From UBA2334 sp964396895 (GTDB lineage Bacteria; Pseudomonadota; Gammaproteobacteria; Burkholderiales; Burkholderiaceae_C): a stretch of DNA of 45,762 nt. Position numbers and translations under genes: made by a program. Positions 1 through 8,170 of the stretch are shown one piece after another. The notes under the pieces were generated by a model, which was not told the origin of the DNA, searched no databases, and saw only the letters and a list, made by a program, of their open reading frames with translations. The stretch spans positions 1-45,762 of the forward strand of contig CAYNGJ010000027.1 in the NCBI GenBank assembly GCA_964396895.1, given 5' to 3'. Numbering within the stretch: the stretch's first letter is position 1; each line of letters starts with the position of its first letter.

Positions 1-41
1 CCGCCGCTGGGGCTGGTTACCAACGCCGCTTTTTGAATATT

Positions 42-626
42 TCAGGGCCGACTAAATAGCGCCTGGGCGATGGCTTCGACGGTGGCGTTGGTTTCGCGCA
101 GGAGGGTGACGCGGTCGTCGAGTGCAGCAAGGACAGTGGAGATTTCTTTTTGCTCACCGAGCGGGGGGATTGGGAGTTCAAAGTTTGGAATATCACGGCA
201 TCGCAGGCTGTCAAAGACGGCCCCGACATTGATGTATTTGCCGACTTCGTCCCACCATTCAGTGCCTCGGACCAACCAACGCAGATACTGCGGAAGAACC
301 TTTGGGCCGTTGGCGCGAAGTATCACGAGGTTCTGGCCAATGGCGCACTTTAGACCGGCAGGTACGTGCGCGCTATCACCTGAATTGCAGCGCCGAACAA
401 CGACCACATCGTCTGTCTGCGGAGTGAGCTTCTTAGTCCATTCCAAGTAGTCAGTCTCGGAAATACGCCGCACACCGTCCAAGGCAATGTGCCCATCACG
501 TAGCTGTGGTATCGCAATGTAGGGGACTCCGTCAGGTGCTGCTGCCGGAGTTCGGTGGTCACAGTCAATCAACTCAACGCCAGCGGCCTTAAGGCTAAGT
601 CTTGCCCACGCAGCCTCAGAACTCAT
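42..626 (-). CDS. hsdS: Type I restriction enzyme specificity subunit, half-length HsdS
   Basis: Specificity subunit that would direct the HsdM methylase (and HsdR nuclease) to its DNA target. The 194-residue product has one target-recognition domain (about residues 1-150) followed by the conserved helical region beginning around PIPPLGEQKEI and LAALDDRV, and stops right after EAIAQALF with SRP and TGA. HsdS proteins are usually near 400 residues with two recognition domains and two helical repeats, so this is half a subunit. The start overlaps the end of hsdM by 11 bp, the usual coupled arrangement. The gene is visibly less GC-rich than its neighbours, as expected for horizontally exchanged recognition domains. 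It may be a functional half-subunit that dimerises, or the 5' remnant of a gene cut by rearrangement. The window edge, 41 bp further on, prevents a decision. Confidence 0.85.
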   Translation of the reverse strand: MSSEAAWARLSLKAAGVELIDCDHRTPAAAPDGVPYIAIPQLRDGHIALDGVRRISETDYLEWTKKLTPQTDDVVVVRRCNSGDSAHVPAGLKCAIGQNLVILRANGPKVLPQYLRWLVRGTEWWDEVGKYINVGAVFDSLRCRDIPNFELPIPPLGEQKEISTVLAALDDRVTLLRETNATVEAIAQALFSRP

Positions 627-2178
627 ACCCCAGCCCCCCCAACTTCACCCGAATCAGCGCATCCAGCTCCGCGCCCTTGGCCATTTGCTCGCCCAGCTTC
701 TCGGTCAGTTTGCGCATCTTGTCGTCAAAGGCTTCGTCGTCTTCTTCCACTGCCTCGGCCCCCACGTAACGCCCAGGGGTCAGCACATGGCCGTGCTGGG
801 CAATTTCGGCCAAGGGCACGCTGCGGCAAAAGCCGGGCTGGTCGGTGTAGTCGGTCACCGTTGAACCTGCCAGCATCTCACCGCGCCAGGCGGCCACGGT
901 GTCGGCAATGCGTTGGATGGCTTCATCGTCCAGCTCGCACTGCACGCGAGAAATCATCTTGGCCTGTTTGCGGGCGTCGATGAACAGCACTTCGCCTTTG
1001 CGCTTCTTTTGTTTGGCCAAGAACCACAGGCAGGCGGGTATTTGGGTGTTGAAGAACAGTTGGCCGGGCAGGGCCACCATCACCTCCACCACGTCGGCAT
1101 CGACCATGGCGGCGCGAATCACGCCCTCGTTGTTCTGGCTGCTGCTCATGCTGCCGTTGGCCAGCACAATGCCTGCGCGGCCCGTGTCTTTCAGGTGGTG
1201 CAGCATGTGTTGCAGCCAGGCGTAGTTGGCGTTGCCTTGGGGTGGGTCGCCAAAGTGCCAGCGCGGGTCGCCTTCCAAGTTGCCGTGCCACCAGTCGCTG
1301 ATGTTGAAGGGCGGGTTGGCCAAAATGAAGTCGGCCCGCAAATCGGGGTGCTGGTTGCGGGTGAAGGTGTCTGCCGGTTCGCGGCCCAGGTTGTAGTCAA
1401 TGCCGCGAATGGCCAGGTTCATGGCCGCCAGCCGCCAGGTGGTGGGGTTGCTTTCTTGGCCATAAATGCTCACATCGCCCAGTCTGCCTCCGTGGGCAGC
1501 TATGAACTTTTCGCTCTGCACAAACATGCCGCCGCTGCCGCAGCAGGGGTCGTACACCTTGCCGGTGTGCGGGTTGAGCACGGCCACCAGGGTTTTGACG
1601 ATGGATGCGGGCGTGTAGAACTGCCCGCCCTTTTTGCCCTCGGCACTGGCGAACTGGCCCAAGAAGTATTCGTACACCTGGCCCAGCACATCGCGGGCCA
1701 CAGCTGCGTCCGTGCCAAAGCCAATGGTGGACACCAAATCGACCAGCTCGCCCAGCTTGCCGTCGGGCAACTGCGCGCGGGCATAGCGTTTGTCCAGAAT
1801 GCCTTTGAGCTTGGGGTTCTCGGCCTCAATCACGGCCAGGGCGTTGTCAATCAGCTTGCCAATTTCAGGGGTTTTGGCCAGGTTGCGCAGGGTTTCCCAG
1901 CGGGCCACTTCGGGCACCCAGAACACGTTGGCGCTGGTGTAGTAGTCGCGGTCTTCCAGTTCGGTGGCCAGGTCTTCTGGCGTGGCATCGGCAAAGTAAA
2001 ACTCGTCAGCCGGGTTTTGCAGCCGGGCCTGTACCTCGGCGTGGCGGGCGGCAAAGGTGTCGGCCACGTACTTCAGGAAGATGAGGCCCAGCACCAGGTG
2101 CTTGTACTCGGCGGCGTCCATGTTGGCGCGCAGCTTGTCGGCGGTGGCCCACAGGGTTTTTTGGATGTCATCGAGCAT
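616..2178 (-). CDS. hsdM: Type I restriction-modification DNA methyltransferase subunit HsdM
   Basis: N6-adenine DNA methyltransferase subunit of a type I R-M system, 520 residues, a normal family length. An N-terminal helical HsdM_N domain (about residues 1-140) is followed by the methylase core. The core carries the SAM-binding motif DPCCGSGGMF and the catalytic motif NPPF (in ILANPPFNISDW), and QFYTP precedes the SAM motif, as in this family. The C-terminal helical tail ends MAKGAELDALIRVKLGGLGYEF. It overlaps hsdS by 11 bp. No hsdR lies between it and phoH; hsdR would have to be left of the window or missing. It follows phoH on the same strand across a 134-bp AT-rich gap that contains a copy of the short repeat described separately. 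Confidence 0.96.
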   Translation of the reverse strand: MLDDIQKTLWATADKLRANMDAAEYKHLVLGLIFLKYVADTFAARHAEVQARLQNPADEFYFADATPEDLATELEDRDYYTSANVFWVPEVARWETLRNLAKTPEIGKLIDNALAVIEAENPKLKGILDKRYARAQLPDGKLGELVDLVSTIGFGTDAAVARDVLGQVYEYFLGQFASAEGKKGGQFYTPASIVKTLVAVLNPHTGKVYDPCCGSGGMFVQSEKFIAAHGGRLGDVSIYGQESNPTTWRLAAMNLAIRGIDYNLGREPADTFTRNQHPDLRADFILANPPFNISDWWHGNLEGDPRWHFGDPPQGNANYAWLQHMLHHLKDTGRAGIVLANGSMSSSQNNEGVIRAAMVDADVVEVMVALPGQLFFNTQIPACLWFLAKQKKRKGEVLFIDARKQAKMISRVQCELDDEAIQRIADTVAAWRGEMLAGSTVTDYTDQPGFCRSVPLAEIAQHGHVLTPGRYVGAEAVEEDDEAFDDKMRKLTEKLGEQMAKGAELDALIRVKLGGLGYEF

Positions 2179-2189
2179 GGTTATATGAA

Positions 2190-2231
2190 AAATAGTGCTC
2201 TAGCGCTTTATTTATAATCATTGTTTGCTAT
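2190..2231 (+). repeat. Short AT-rich interspersed element, copy E (intergenic, phoH-hsdM)
   Basis: Core of a short repeat found at least seven times in this window. Landmarks in this copy are AAAT at the left, CTAGCGCTT near the middle and TTTGCTAT at the right end. Aligned without gaps to the copy at 39744-39785 it matches at 26 of 42 positions (hand count). It sits 12 bp upstream of the hsdM start codon and could affect hsdM expression. Confidence 0.7.
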
Positions 2232-2312
2232 ACAAATAAATATCCGCAAGAAATTTGGCATTTGTCCTTTGCTGGATTGGTTTGTTTGCTCTGTTTTTCG
2301 GCAAAGTTGGCT

Positions 2313-3347
2313 TCAATCCACCTGAATGGGTTTTTTGCGCCGGGGTGTGGCCCCTGGTGCGCCGGGGGGTGGCACCTCGGCCACGTCGCCGTACAGGCCA
2401 CCGCCGCCCTGGCTGCCGCGCGCGTCGTAGGCATCGACGATGCGGGCCACCAGCGGGTGGCGCACCACGTCCACACTGGTCAGGCGGCACAGGGCAATGC
2501 CTTGCACCCGCTTCAAGATGCGCTCCGCGTCAATCAGGCCGCTGAGCTGGGTGCGGGGCAGGTCGATCTGGCTCACATCGCCCGTCACCACCGCTTTGCT
2601 GCCAAAGCCGATGCGGGTGAGGAACATCTTCATTTGCTCGGGCGTGGTGTTTTGCGCCTCGTCCAATATGACAAACGCGTGGTTGAGCGTGCGCCCGCGC
2701 ATGAAGGCCAGGGGCGCAATTTCTATTTGCTGGCGCTCAAAGGCTTTTTGCACCTTGTCAAAGCCCATGAGGTCGTGCAGCGCGTCGTACAGCGGGCGCA
2801 AATACGGGTCTACCTTCTGGCCCAGGTCGCCGGGCAGAAAACCCAGTTTTTCGCCGGCCTCCACAGCAGGGCGGGTCAGCACGATGCGCTGCACCGCGCT
2901 GCGCTCCAGCGCGTCCACCGCGCAGGCCACGGCCAGGTAGGTTTTGCCCGTGCCCGCCGGGCCAATGCCAAAGGTGATGTCGTGCGTGGCCATCTGCGCC
3001 AGGTAGTGGGCCTGGTTGGGCGTGCGCCCGCGGATTTCCCCCTTGCGGCTTTGCATGCCCAGCGTTTCGGTGTCCACGCCCATGAGGGCGGTGTCGCCGC
3101 TGAGCATGAGCTGCACCTGCTCGGGCGGAATGGGCTTGCGCGCCATTTCGTACATGGCCTGCAAGGCTTCCAAGGCCTGTTCGGCCCTGGCCTTGGGGCC
3201 TTCGATGCGGAACTGCTCGAAGCGGTGCGCCACCTTCACCTGCAAGGCCGCTTCGACGGTGCGGATGTGGCTGTCCATGGGGCCGCACAGGTGGGCCATG
3301 CGGACGTTGTCGGGGGGAGAGAAGGTGTGGCGCAGAATCATGGTCAT
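2313..3347 (-). CDS. phoH: PhoH-like P-loop ATPase
   Basis: Cytoplasmic PhoH-family ATPase (YbeZ-type), thought to act in RNA metabolism together with YbeY. The 344-residue protein has an N-terminal region of about 120 residues, then Walker A GPAGTGKT, an SF1-like motif LTRPAVEAGEKLGFLPG, Walker B with VILDEAQN, and VVTGDVSQIDLP. The start ATG (3345-3347) physically overlaps the start region of the divergent gene at 3346. In most proteobacteria phoH is followed by ybeY. Here hsdM follows instead, so the usual partner has been displaced or lies elsewhere. Confidence 0.95.
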   Translation of the reverse strand: MTMILRHTFSPPDNVRMAHLCGPMDSHIRTVEAALQVKVAHRFEQFRIEGPKARAEQALEALQAMYEMARKPIPPEQVQLMLSGDTALMGVDTETLGMQSRKGEIRGRTPNQAHYLAQMATHDITFGIGPAGTGKTYLAVACAVDALERSAVQRIVLTRPAVEAGEKLGFLPGDLGQKVDPYLRPLYDALHDLMGFDKVQKAFERQQIEIAPLAFMRGRTLNHAFVILDEAQNTTPEQMKMFLTRIGFGSKAVVTGDVSQIDLPRTQLSGLIDAERILKRVQGIALCRLTSVDVVRHPLVARIVDAYDARGSQGGGGLYGDVAEVPPPGAPGATPRRKKPIQVD

Positions 3348-4437
3348 GTGTCAACAGTGGTGGCGGATTGTCGCTTTAGTGGTGGTTTTGTGGGGTGGCT
3401 GGGTGCCGCAGTGCCATGCACGCACCTTGCAACTGGAGGCTGCCCAGGTGCTGGACGAGGCCACGGGCGAGTGGGCACCCCAGGCGCTGCCCGACGACTG
3501 GGCTCACACCCGCCCGCAGCATGGCGGCCTGATTCGCTACAAGGTGGTGTTTGATGCCGACGGCCTGTGGACCCCGCTGGATGTGCCTGTGCTGTACATG
3601 CGCCGGGTGTGCAGCAATGCGGCCGTGTACCTCAATGGTGCGCTGGTGGCCACAGGTGGGCGCATGGAGCTGCCCTACACCCGCAACTGCTTTGTTCCCC
3701 AAATGTTTACCTTGCCCATGGCGCTGATGCGCCCCACGGGCAACACGCTGGTGGTGCAGGTGGCGGGCTACCCGCTGCGCCAAATATCGGCCAAGCTGCT
3801 GACCATTGCCCAGTGCTCCCAAGCGCCTGTGGAAGACCCTTTTGGGGTGTCGCGCTTGGCCAGGCAGGCGCTGGACGACATGCGCCTGAGCGTGCGCGGC
3901 CTCACCACCGAGGCAGCCCTGGTGTCTGACGCCCTGGCCGACTGGCGGGCAGAAGCCGTGCAGCGGCTCGCGGACGCTGGCATGGAGGCCGAGTGGCTGG
4001 CCGATGATCCTCCGCTCGGCCAGGTGTTGCCGTCGCGCCTGCATGTGCAGTTGACCCGCGTGCTGCGCGAGGCCGTGAGCAACGTGATTCGCCACAGCGG
4101 GGCCACGCGCTGCCGGGCGTCGGCGCGGCTGCCGGTGCCCCATGCGCCCAACCCGTGCCTGGTGTTGTCGGTGGAAGACGATGGTCAGGGTTTGCCACCC
4201 GGATCGCTCCCTGGCCACGGCTTGTGCATGCCCAACATGGAGCGGCGCGCCCGCAAGCTGGGCGGTACCCACCGCTTTGAGTGCAGCGAACTGGGTGGCC
4301 TGAAGGTGAAGGTGACTGTGCCCATGGGGGCGGCGGGCATGGAGGGTGTGAGGGGTATGGCCGGCAAGTCAGGCAATTTGGACCATTTGGGCGAGCCAGA
4401 TGTGGGCGTTTCAGTGATGAGGCGGGAGGTTCCATGA
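3346..4437 (+). CDS. Internally deleted sensor histidine kinase (no membrane region, no phospho-acceptor His)
   Basis: 363 residues from the ATG at 3346 (an in-frame ATG at 3340 is also possible). It starts with a signal peptide (core VALVVVLWGGWV, cleavage after QCHA) and an extracytoplasmic domain of about 110 residues with a galactose-binding-like look (VYLNGALVATGG, NTLVVQVAGYPL). It then jumps straight into the tail of a HisKA_3/HATPase module, with SAKLLTIAQ corresponding to GAKLLTLAH in the next gene. The seven or so membrane helices and the H-box (LHDDL in the neighbour) are absent. The ATP-binding parts remain (REAVSNVIRHSG, EDDGQGLP, GLCMPNMERRARKLGG). As built, the ATPase domain would be exported. 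I read this as an in-frame deletion relic of a paralogue of the downstream kinase. It ends in an ATGA overlap with that gene. Confidence 0.8.
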   Translation: MCQQWWRIVALVVVLWGGWVPQCHARTLQLEAAQVLDEATGEWAPQALPDDWAHTRPQHGGLIRYKVVFDADGLWTPLDVPVLYMRRVCSNAAVYLNGALVATGGRMELPYTRNCFVPQMFTLPMALMRPTGNTLVVQVAGYPLRQISAKLLTIAQCSQAPVEDPFGVSRLARQALDDMRLSVRGLTTEAALVSDALADWRAEAVQRLADAGMEAEWLADDPPLGQVLPSRLHVQLTRVLREAVSNVIRHSGATRCRASARLPVPHAPNPCLVLSVEDDGQGLPPGSLPGHGLCMPNMERRARKLGGTHRFECSELGGLKVKVTVPMGAAGMEGVRGMAGKSGNLDHLGEPDVGVSVMRREVP

Positions 4438-6791
4438 TTCAAAGCGATGCCCATGCGGCCACGGCCACCGGTGCTGCCACCCCAGTCTCGCCGCAGGCGG
4501 GCCAAGCCACCCCGCTGGACGGCCGCTGGCACCGCTTCGCGCTGGGCGCGGGTCTGTTGTGGTTGCTGGCCTGGACGCTGCTGCCGGTCTGGGTGGCTCT
4601 GCAAGAGCCCAGCCTGGGCTGGCGCTTTGTGCCCGACCCGCAGGGCCAGGGCGTGCTGGCCTACAGCCCACAAGCGGCCGTGAAGATTGCCAGCCGGGAG
4701 CAGGCTCAGGCCCGCTTGCTGGCGGTGCGCACGGTGCCCGCTGCTGGAGAGGCGGCACAGACGGTGGCACTGGACAGCCTGTGGGCGGTGGAGGCGCCGT
4801 CCATGCTCAAGCGGCAGGCCGAACTGGAGCGGTTTTTTGTGTTGCAGCACGAGGTGTGGGCCTTGCTGGACAGTGCCCGCCGCGTCGGCCAGCCTGTGGA
4901 GGTGCAGCTGGCCGATGGCAGCTGGGCTCCACGCGCGGTGCGAGACCGCGACTGGGGCGAGCTGGGCTGGCTGTTTTGGGTGCCCTTGGCCTGTGGCATG
5001 TTGCCGTTTGTGGTGGGCGTGGCCGTCTCGGTCTGGCGCTGGCAAAGCCTGGGCGCGCGGTTTCTGGGGCTGGCCAGTGTCATGGCGCTGCTGAGTTTGG
5101 CCGAGGTGTCGGTGGTCACTGGCCGTTTGGGGCTGCTGGCCCCCTGGTTTGCAGAAAGCGGGCAGGTGTTTGTGCGCTGCACCTCGCTGGTGGCGGTGTG
5201 GGCCTTTGTGATGATGATGTTGCACTACCCCACCCCCCTGCGCCACGCCCGCGCCTGGACGCGGGGCAGTGCCGCGCTGATAGCGCTGTTGCTGGTGCTC
5301 AATGTGTTGCAGTGGCCGGGGCAGTTGGAGATGCGCTACAAGCTGTGGCTGGTGGTGGGCAGCGTGGCCCTCACTGCGCTGGCCGTGGCACAAAGCCTGA
5401 TGCACCGCCACGACCCCGTGCACCGGGCGGCGGCGCGCTGGCTGGCGGCATCGGCCCTGGTCAGCTTCAGCGTGGTGATGGTGGCGTTTGCCATTTCGCT
5501 GGTGTACGACGTGCAGGTCATCAGCAACAGCTACCGCTGGCTGTCGGTGCCGCTGTTGTATGTGGGGCTGATGGTGTCGGTGGGCCGGGCCAATTTGTTT
5601 GAGTTGGAACGCTGGTGGGTGCCGCTGTGCCTGTGGTACCTGGGAGGGGCGCTGGTGGTGCTGGTGGACCTGGCGCTGGTCACTGTCCTCAAGGTGGACC
5701 CGGGTGCAGCCATCAGTTTGTCGCTGCTGGGCATTGGCTGGCTGTACTTTCCCCTGCGGCAGTGGTTGTTGGCGCGGTTGCAGGTGTCTACGCGCCCACG
5801 AATCAGCGCCTACATGTCCGATCTGATCGCGGCCGTCAACGCCGGGCTGCAGGGCGAGCGGGCCGCCAGCACGGCCTGGGCCGCCCTGTTGCAGCGGGTG
5901 TTTGCACCCCTTGAGCTGCAGCGGTTGGGCCCTGGCCATTCACACCAGCCACTGTGGGCTGCTGACCGGTTGGCGGGTGCCTCAGCCGATGGCGTTCACA
6001 TTGCCGACATGGGGCGGCAATTGCGGGTGCCCGATGTGGGCGGGCAGGGCCATTGGCAGCTGACGCTGGCCCAGGGTGGGCGTCAACTGTTCACCCCCGA
6101 GCATGTGCAGGTGGCCGCCCAGCTGTGGCAGTTGCTGGCCCATGGCCTGCACCAACAGCGCCTGACGCAGGCCGCGGTGGACCAGGAGCGCCAGCGCATT
6201 GCCGCGGACTTGCACGACGACCTGGGTGCCAAGCTGCTGACCCTGGCCCACCAAGGCGGCGTGGGTGCCACGGGTCAGCTGGCCCGCGAAGCCCTGAGCG
6301 ACATGCGCCAGAGCGTGCGCGGCATGGCTGGCCAGCCCGTGGCCGCTGCCGATGTGCTGGCCGACTGGCGGGCGGAAGGCATATCGCGCCTGCAAGCGGC
6401 CGGGCTGGAGGTGCAGTGGGAGGTCAGCGACCCACCACTTGACCTGGTATGGCCGCCCAGGCTGCATTTGCAACTCACCCGGCTGCTGCGCGAGGCACTG
6501 TCCAACGTCATCAAGCACAGTGGGGCAAAGCGTTGCCAGGTAGTCATAGTCGCCACTGCCGACCATGTGGCGCTGACCGTGGATGACGATGGCCACGGGT
6601 GGCCGATTTCGACTCCTGTGGGGGGGCAGGGCGGTGCGGTACCGGCCAGTGGCGGTTTTGGTTTGCCCGGAATGGAGCGGCGTGCCAAGAAGCTGGGGGG
6701 GGAGCACCTGTTTGAGTCATCTGCGCTGGGTGGCGCCAGGGTGTGGGTACAGGTACCCGTGAACCCACCTGTTGACCACGGCACAGACTGA
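4434..6791 (+). CDS. NarX/DesK-type membrane sensor histidine kinase
   Basis: 785-residue inner-membrane sensor kinase. One N-terminal membrane helix is followed by an extracytoplasmic segment of about 150 residues, then a block of about seven membrane helices (roughly residues 180-440), a cytoplasmic linker, and a HisKA_3 H-box (ERQRIAADLHDDLGAKLLTL, phospho-acceptor His594). The HATPase domain follows (REALSNVIKHSG, VDDDGHGW, GFGLPGMERRAKKLGG). The ATG at 4434 overlaps the upstream stop as ATGA and has GGGAGG just before it, which fixes this start. It is co-oriented with, and 38 bp before, a NarL-type regulator that is its likely partner. The signal is unknown. Confidence 0.92.
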   Translation: MIQSDAHAATATGAATPVSPQAGQATPLDGRWHRFALGAGLLWLLAWTLLPVWVALQEPSLGWRFVPDPQGQGVLAYSPQAAVKIASREQAQARLLAVRTVPAAGEAAQTVALDSLWAVEAPSMLKRQAELERFFVLQHEVWALLDSARRVGQPVEVQLADGSWAPRAVRDRDWGELGWLFWVPLACGMLPFVVGVAVSVWRWQSLGARFLGLASVMALLSLAEVSVVTGRLGLLAPWFAESGQVFVRCTSLVAVWAFVMMMLHYPTPLRHARAWTRGSAALIALLLVLNVLQWPGQLEMRYKLWLVVGSVALTALAVAQSLMHRHDPVHRAAARWLAASALVSFSVVMVAFAISLVYDVQVISNSYRWLSVPLLYVGLMVSVGRANLFELERWWVPLCLWYLGGALVVLVDLALVTVLKVDPGAAISLSLLGIGWLYFPLRQWLLARLQVSTRPRISAYMSDLIAAVNAGLQGERAASTAWAALLQRVFAPLELQRLGPGHSHQPLWAADRLAGASADGVHIADMGRQLRVPDVGGQGHWQLTLAQGGRQLFTPEHVQVAAQLWQLLAHGLHQQRLTQAAVDQERQRIAADLHDDLGAKLLTLAHQGGVGATGQLAREALSDMRQSVRGMAGQPVAAADVLADWRAEGISRLQAAGLEVQWEVSDPPLDLVWPPRLHLQLTRLLREALSNVIKHSGAKRCQVVIVATADHVALTVDDDGHGWPISTPVGGQGGAVPASGGFGLPGMERRAKKLGGEHLFESSALGGARVWVQVPVNPPVDHGTD

Positions 6792-6829
6792 CGCCCATCC
6801 GGGCGTCCCTGTGTCGCTACCATTCGCGC

Positions 6830-7489
6830 ATGGACCAAGCCCTCGTTGTTGAAGATTTGCCCCAAACCAGGGAGTGGCTGGTGTCGGTGTTGGCGCAGGC
6901 CTTCCCGTCCGTGCGGGTGACGCCGGTGGGTCGCCGAGATCAGGCCATGGCGTGCATTGCGCAACAGCCGTTTGACTTGGCCTTGGTGGACCTGGGCTTG
7001 CCCGATGGCTCGGGTGTGGACGTGGTGGGTGCGTTGCGCCAGTACCAGCCGCTGGCAGTGTCGGTGGTGGTGACCATTTACGACGATGACGATCACCTGT
7101 TCCCCGCACTGCAGGCGGGTGCCTTCGGTTACTTGCTCAAAGAGCAGCCCCAAGACGTTCTGGTGGCCCAGTTGGTGCGCATGATGGGCGGTGAACCGCC
7201 GCTGTCGCCACCCATTGCCCGTCGGGTGTTGGCCCATTTTGCGGATGGCTCATCCCGTCGGGAGGTGTTGCTGCGCCAGGTGAACGATCAGGTGCGCCTC
7301 ACCGAGCGGGAAGCCGAAATGCTGCAGCGTGTGGCCAAGGGATACACGCTGGTCGAAATTGCCCAGCAACTGGGCTTGTCCCGGCACACGGTGGGCGACC
7401 ACATCAAGCAGGTGTACCGAAAGCTCAATGTGTCGTCCCGCGCCGAGGCGGCGTTGGAAGCGGCCCGCCGCGGTCTGGTCAATCCCTGA
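6830..7489 (+). CDS. NarL/LuxR-family response regulator
   Basis: 219-residue two-domain regulator. The receiver domain has acidic residues near E8-D9, phospho-acceptor Asp54 in ALVDLGLPDG and Lys in YLLKEQPQDV. The C-terminal LuxR helix-turn-helix covers about residues 155-212 (LTEREAEMLQRVAKGY, SRHTVGDHIKQVYRKL). It lies 38 bp after the intact sensor kinase, giving a standard kinase-regulator pair. Target genes cannot be deduced from the sequence. Confidence 0.95.
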   Translation: MDQALVVEDLPQTREWLVSVLAQAFPSVRVTPVGRRDQAMACIAQQPFDLALVDLGLPDGSGVDVVGALRQYQPLAVSVVVTIYDDDDHLFPALQAGAFGYLLKEQPQDVLVAQLVRMMGGEPPLSPPIARRVLAHFADGSSRREVLLRQVNDQVRLTEREAEMLQRVAKGYTLVEIAQQLGLSRHTVGDHIKQVYRKLNVSSRAEAALEAARRGLVNP

Positions 7490-7549
7490 CCTGCGCCTCG
7501 TTATGCTGTGGGCCGCTCCGACCCTCAACCCAACAAACCCCATCGCCCC

Positions 7550-8125
7550 ATGATCGGAAGACTGCAAGGCCTGCTGGCCGACAAATCGCCTCCCCAGGTG
7601 TTGGTGGACTGCCACGGCGTGGGCTATGAGGTGGATGTCCCCATGAGCACGTTCTATCACCTGCCCGATACCGGTGGAAAAGTCACCCTGCTGACCCACT
7701 TTGTGGTGCGCGAGGATGCGCAGATCCTGTACGGATTCGGCACCGCGCAAGAGCGGGAAACCTTTCGCCAACTCATCAAGGTGTCTGGTGTGGGGCCTCG
7801 CATGGCCCTCAGCTTGCTCAGCGGAATGAGTGTGGCGGATCTGTCCGATGCCATTACCCGCCAGGAAGTGGCTCGGCTGGTCAAGGTGCCAGGCATTGGC
7901 AAAAAAACCGCCGAGCGACTCTTGTTGGAGCTGAAAGGCAAACTGGGGGCGGATATGGGCGCACTGGGCAGTGTGACCACCACCGACCACCAGCACGACA
8001 TCGGCCAGGCCCTGATGGCACTGGGTTACAGCGACAAAGAAGCCACCGCCGCCCTCAAAGCCCTGCCCGCCGACGTGGGCGTGAGCGAGGGCATCAAGCT
8101 GGCCCTGAAGTCACTGGCCCGCTGA
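7550..8125 (+). CDS. ruvA: Holliday junction branch migration protein RuvA
   Basis: 191-residue RuvA, the DNA-binding tetramer that recognises Holliday junctions and recruits the RuvB helicase. It starts MIGRLQGLL, which fixes the ATG at 7550 although the frame is open further upstream. The middle holds two helix-hairpin-helix motifs (VSGVGPRMALSLLSG and VPGIGKKTAERLLLELKGKL). The C-terminal RuvB-binding domain contains ALMALGYSDKEA. The length is normal. Unusually, ruvB is not next: 1.7 kb with an opposing carbonic anhydrase gene lies between, and ruvC is not in the window. Confidence 0.97.
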   Translation: MIGRLQGLLADKSPPQVLVDCHGVGYEVDVPMSTFYHLPDTGGKVTLLTHFVVREDAQILYGFGTAQERETFRQLIKVSGVGPRMALSLLSGMSVADLSDAITRQEVARLVKVPGIGKKTAERLLLELKGKLGADMGALGSVTTTDHQHDIGQALMALGYSDKEATAALKALPADVGVSEGIKLALKSLAR

Positions 8126-8170
8126 GCGAGGTCAACCACATCCAGGGCTACAGCAGGGTCACCGGGTGCG

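Noticed and set aside
913..2217. Long plus-strand open frame opposite hsdM
   Set aside because: Low-complexity Val/Gly/His-rich translation typical of antisense frames in GC-rich genes; the minus strand encodes a complete HsdM.
4185..5939. 584-residue minus-strand frame opposite the sensor kinase
   Set aside because: Gln/His/Pro-rich shadow of a membrane protein gene with clear kinase motifs on the plus strand.
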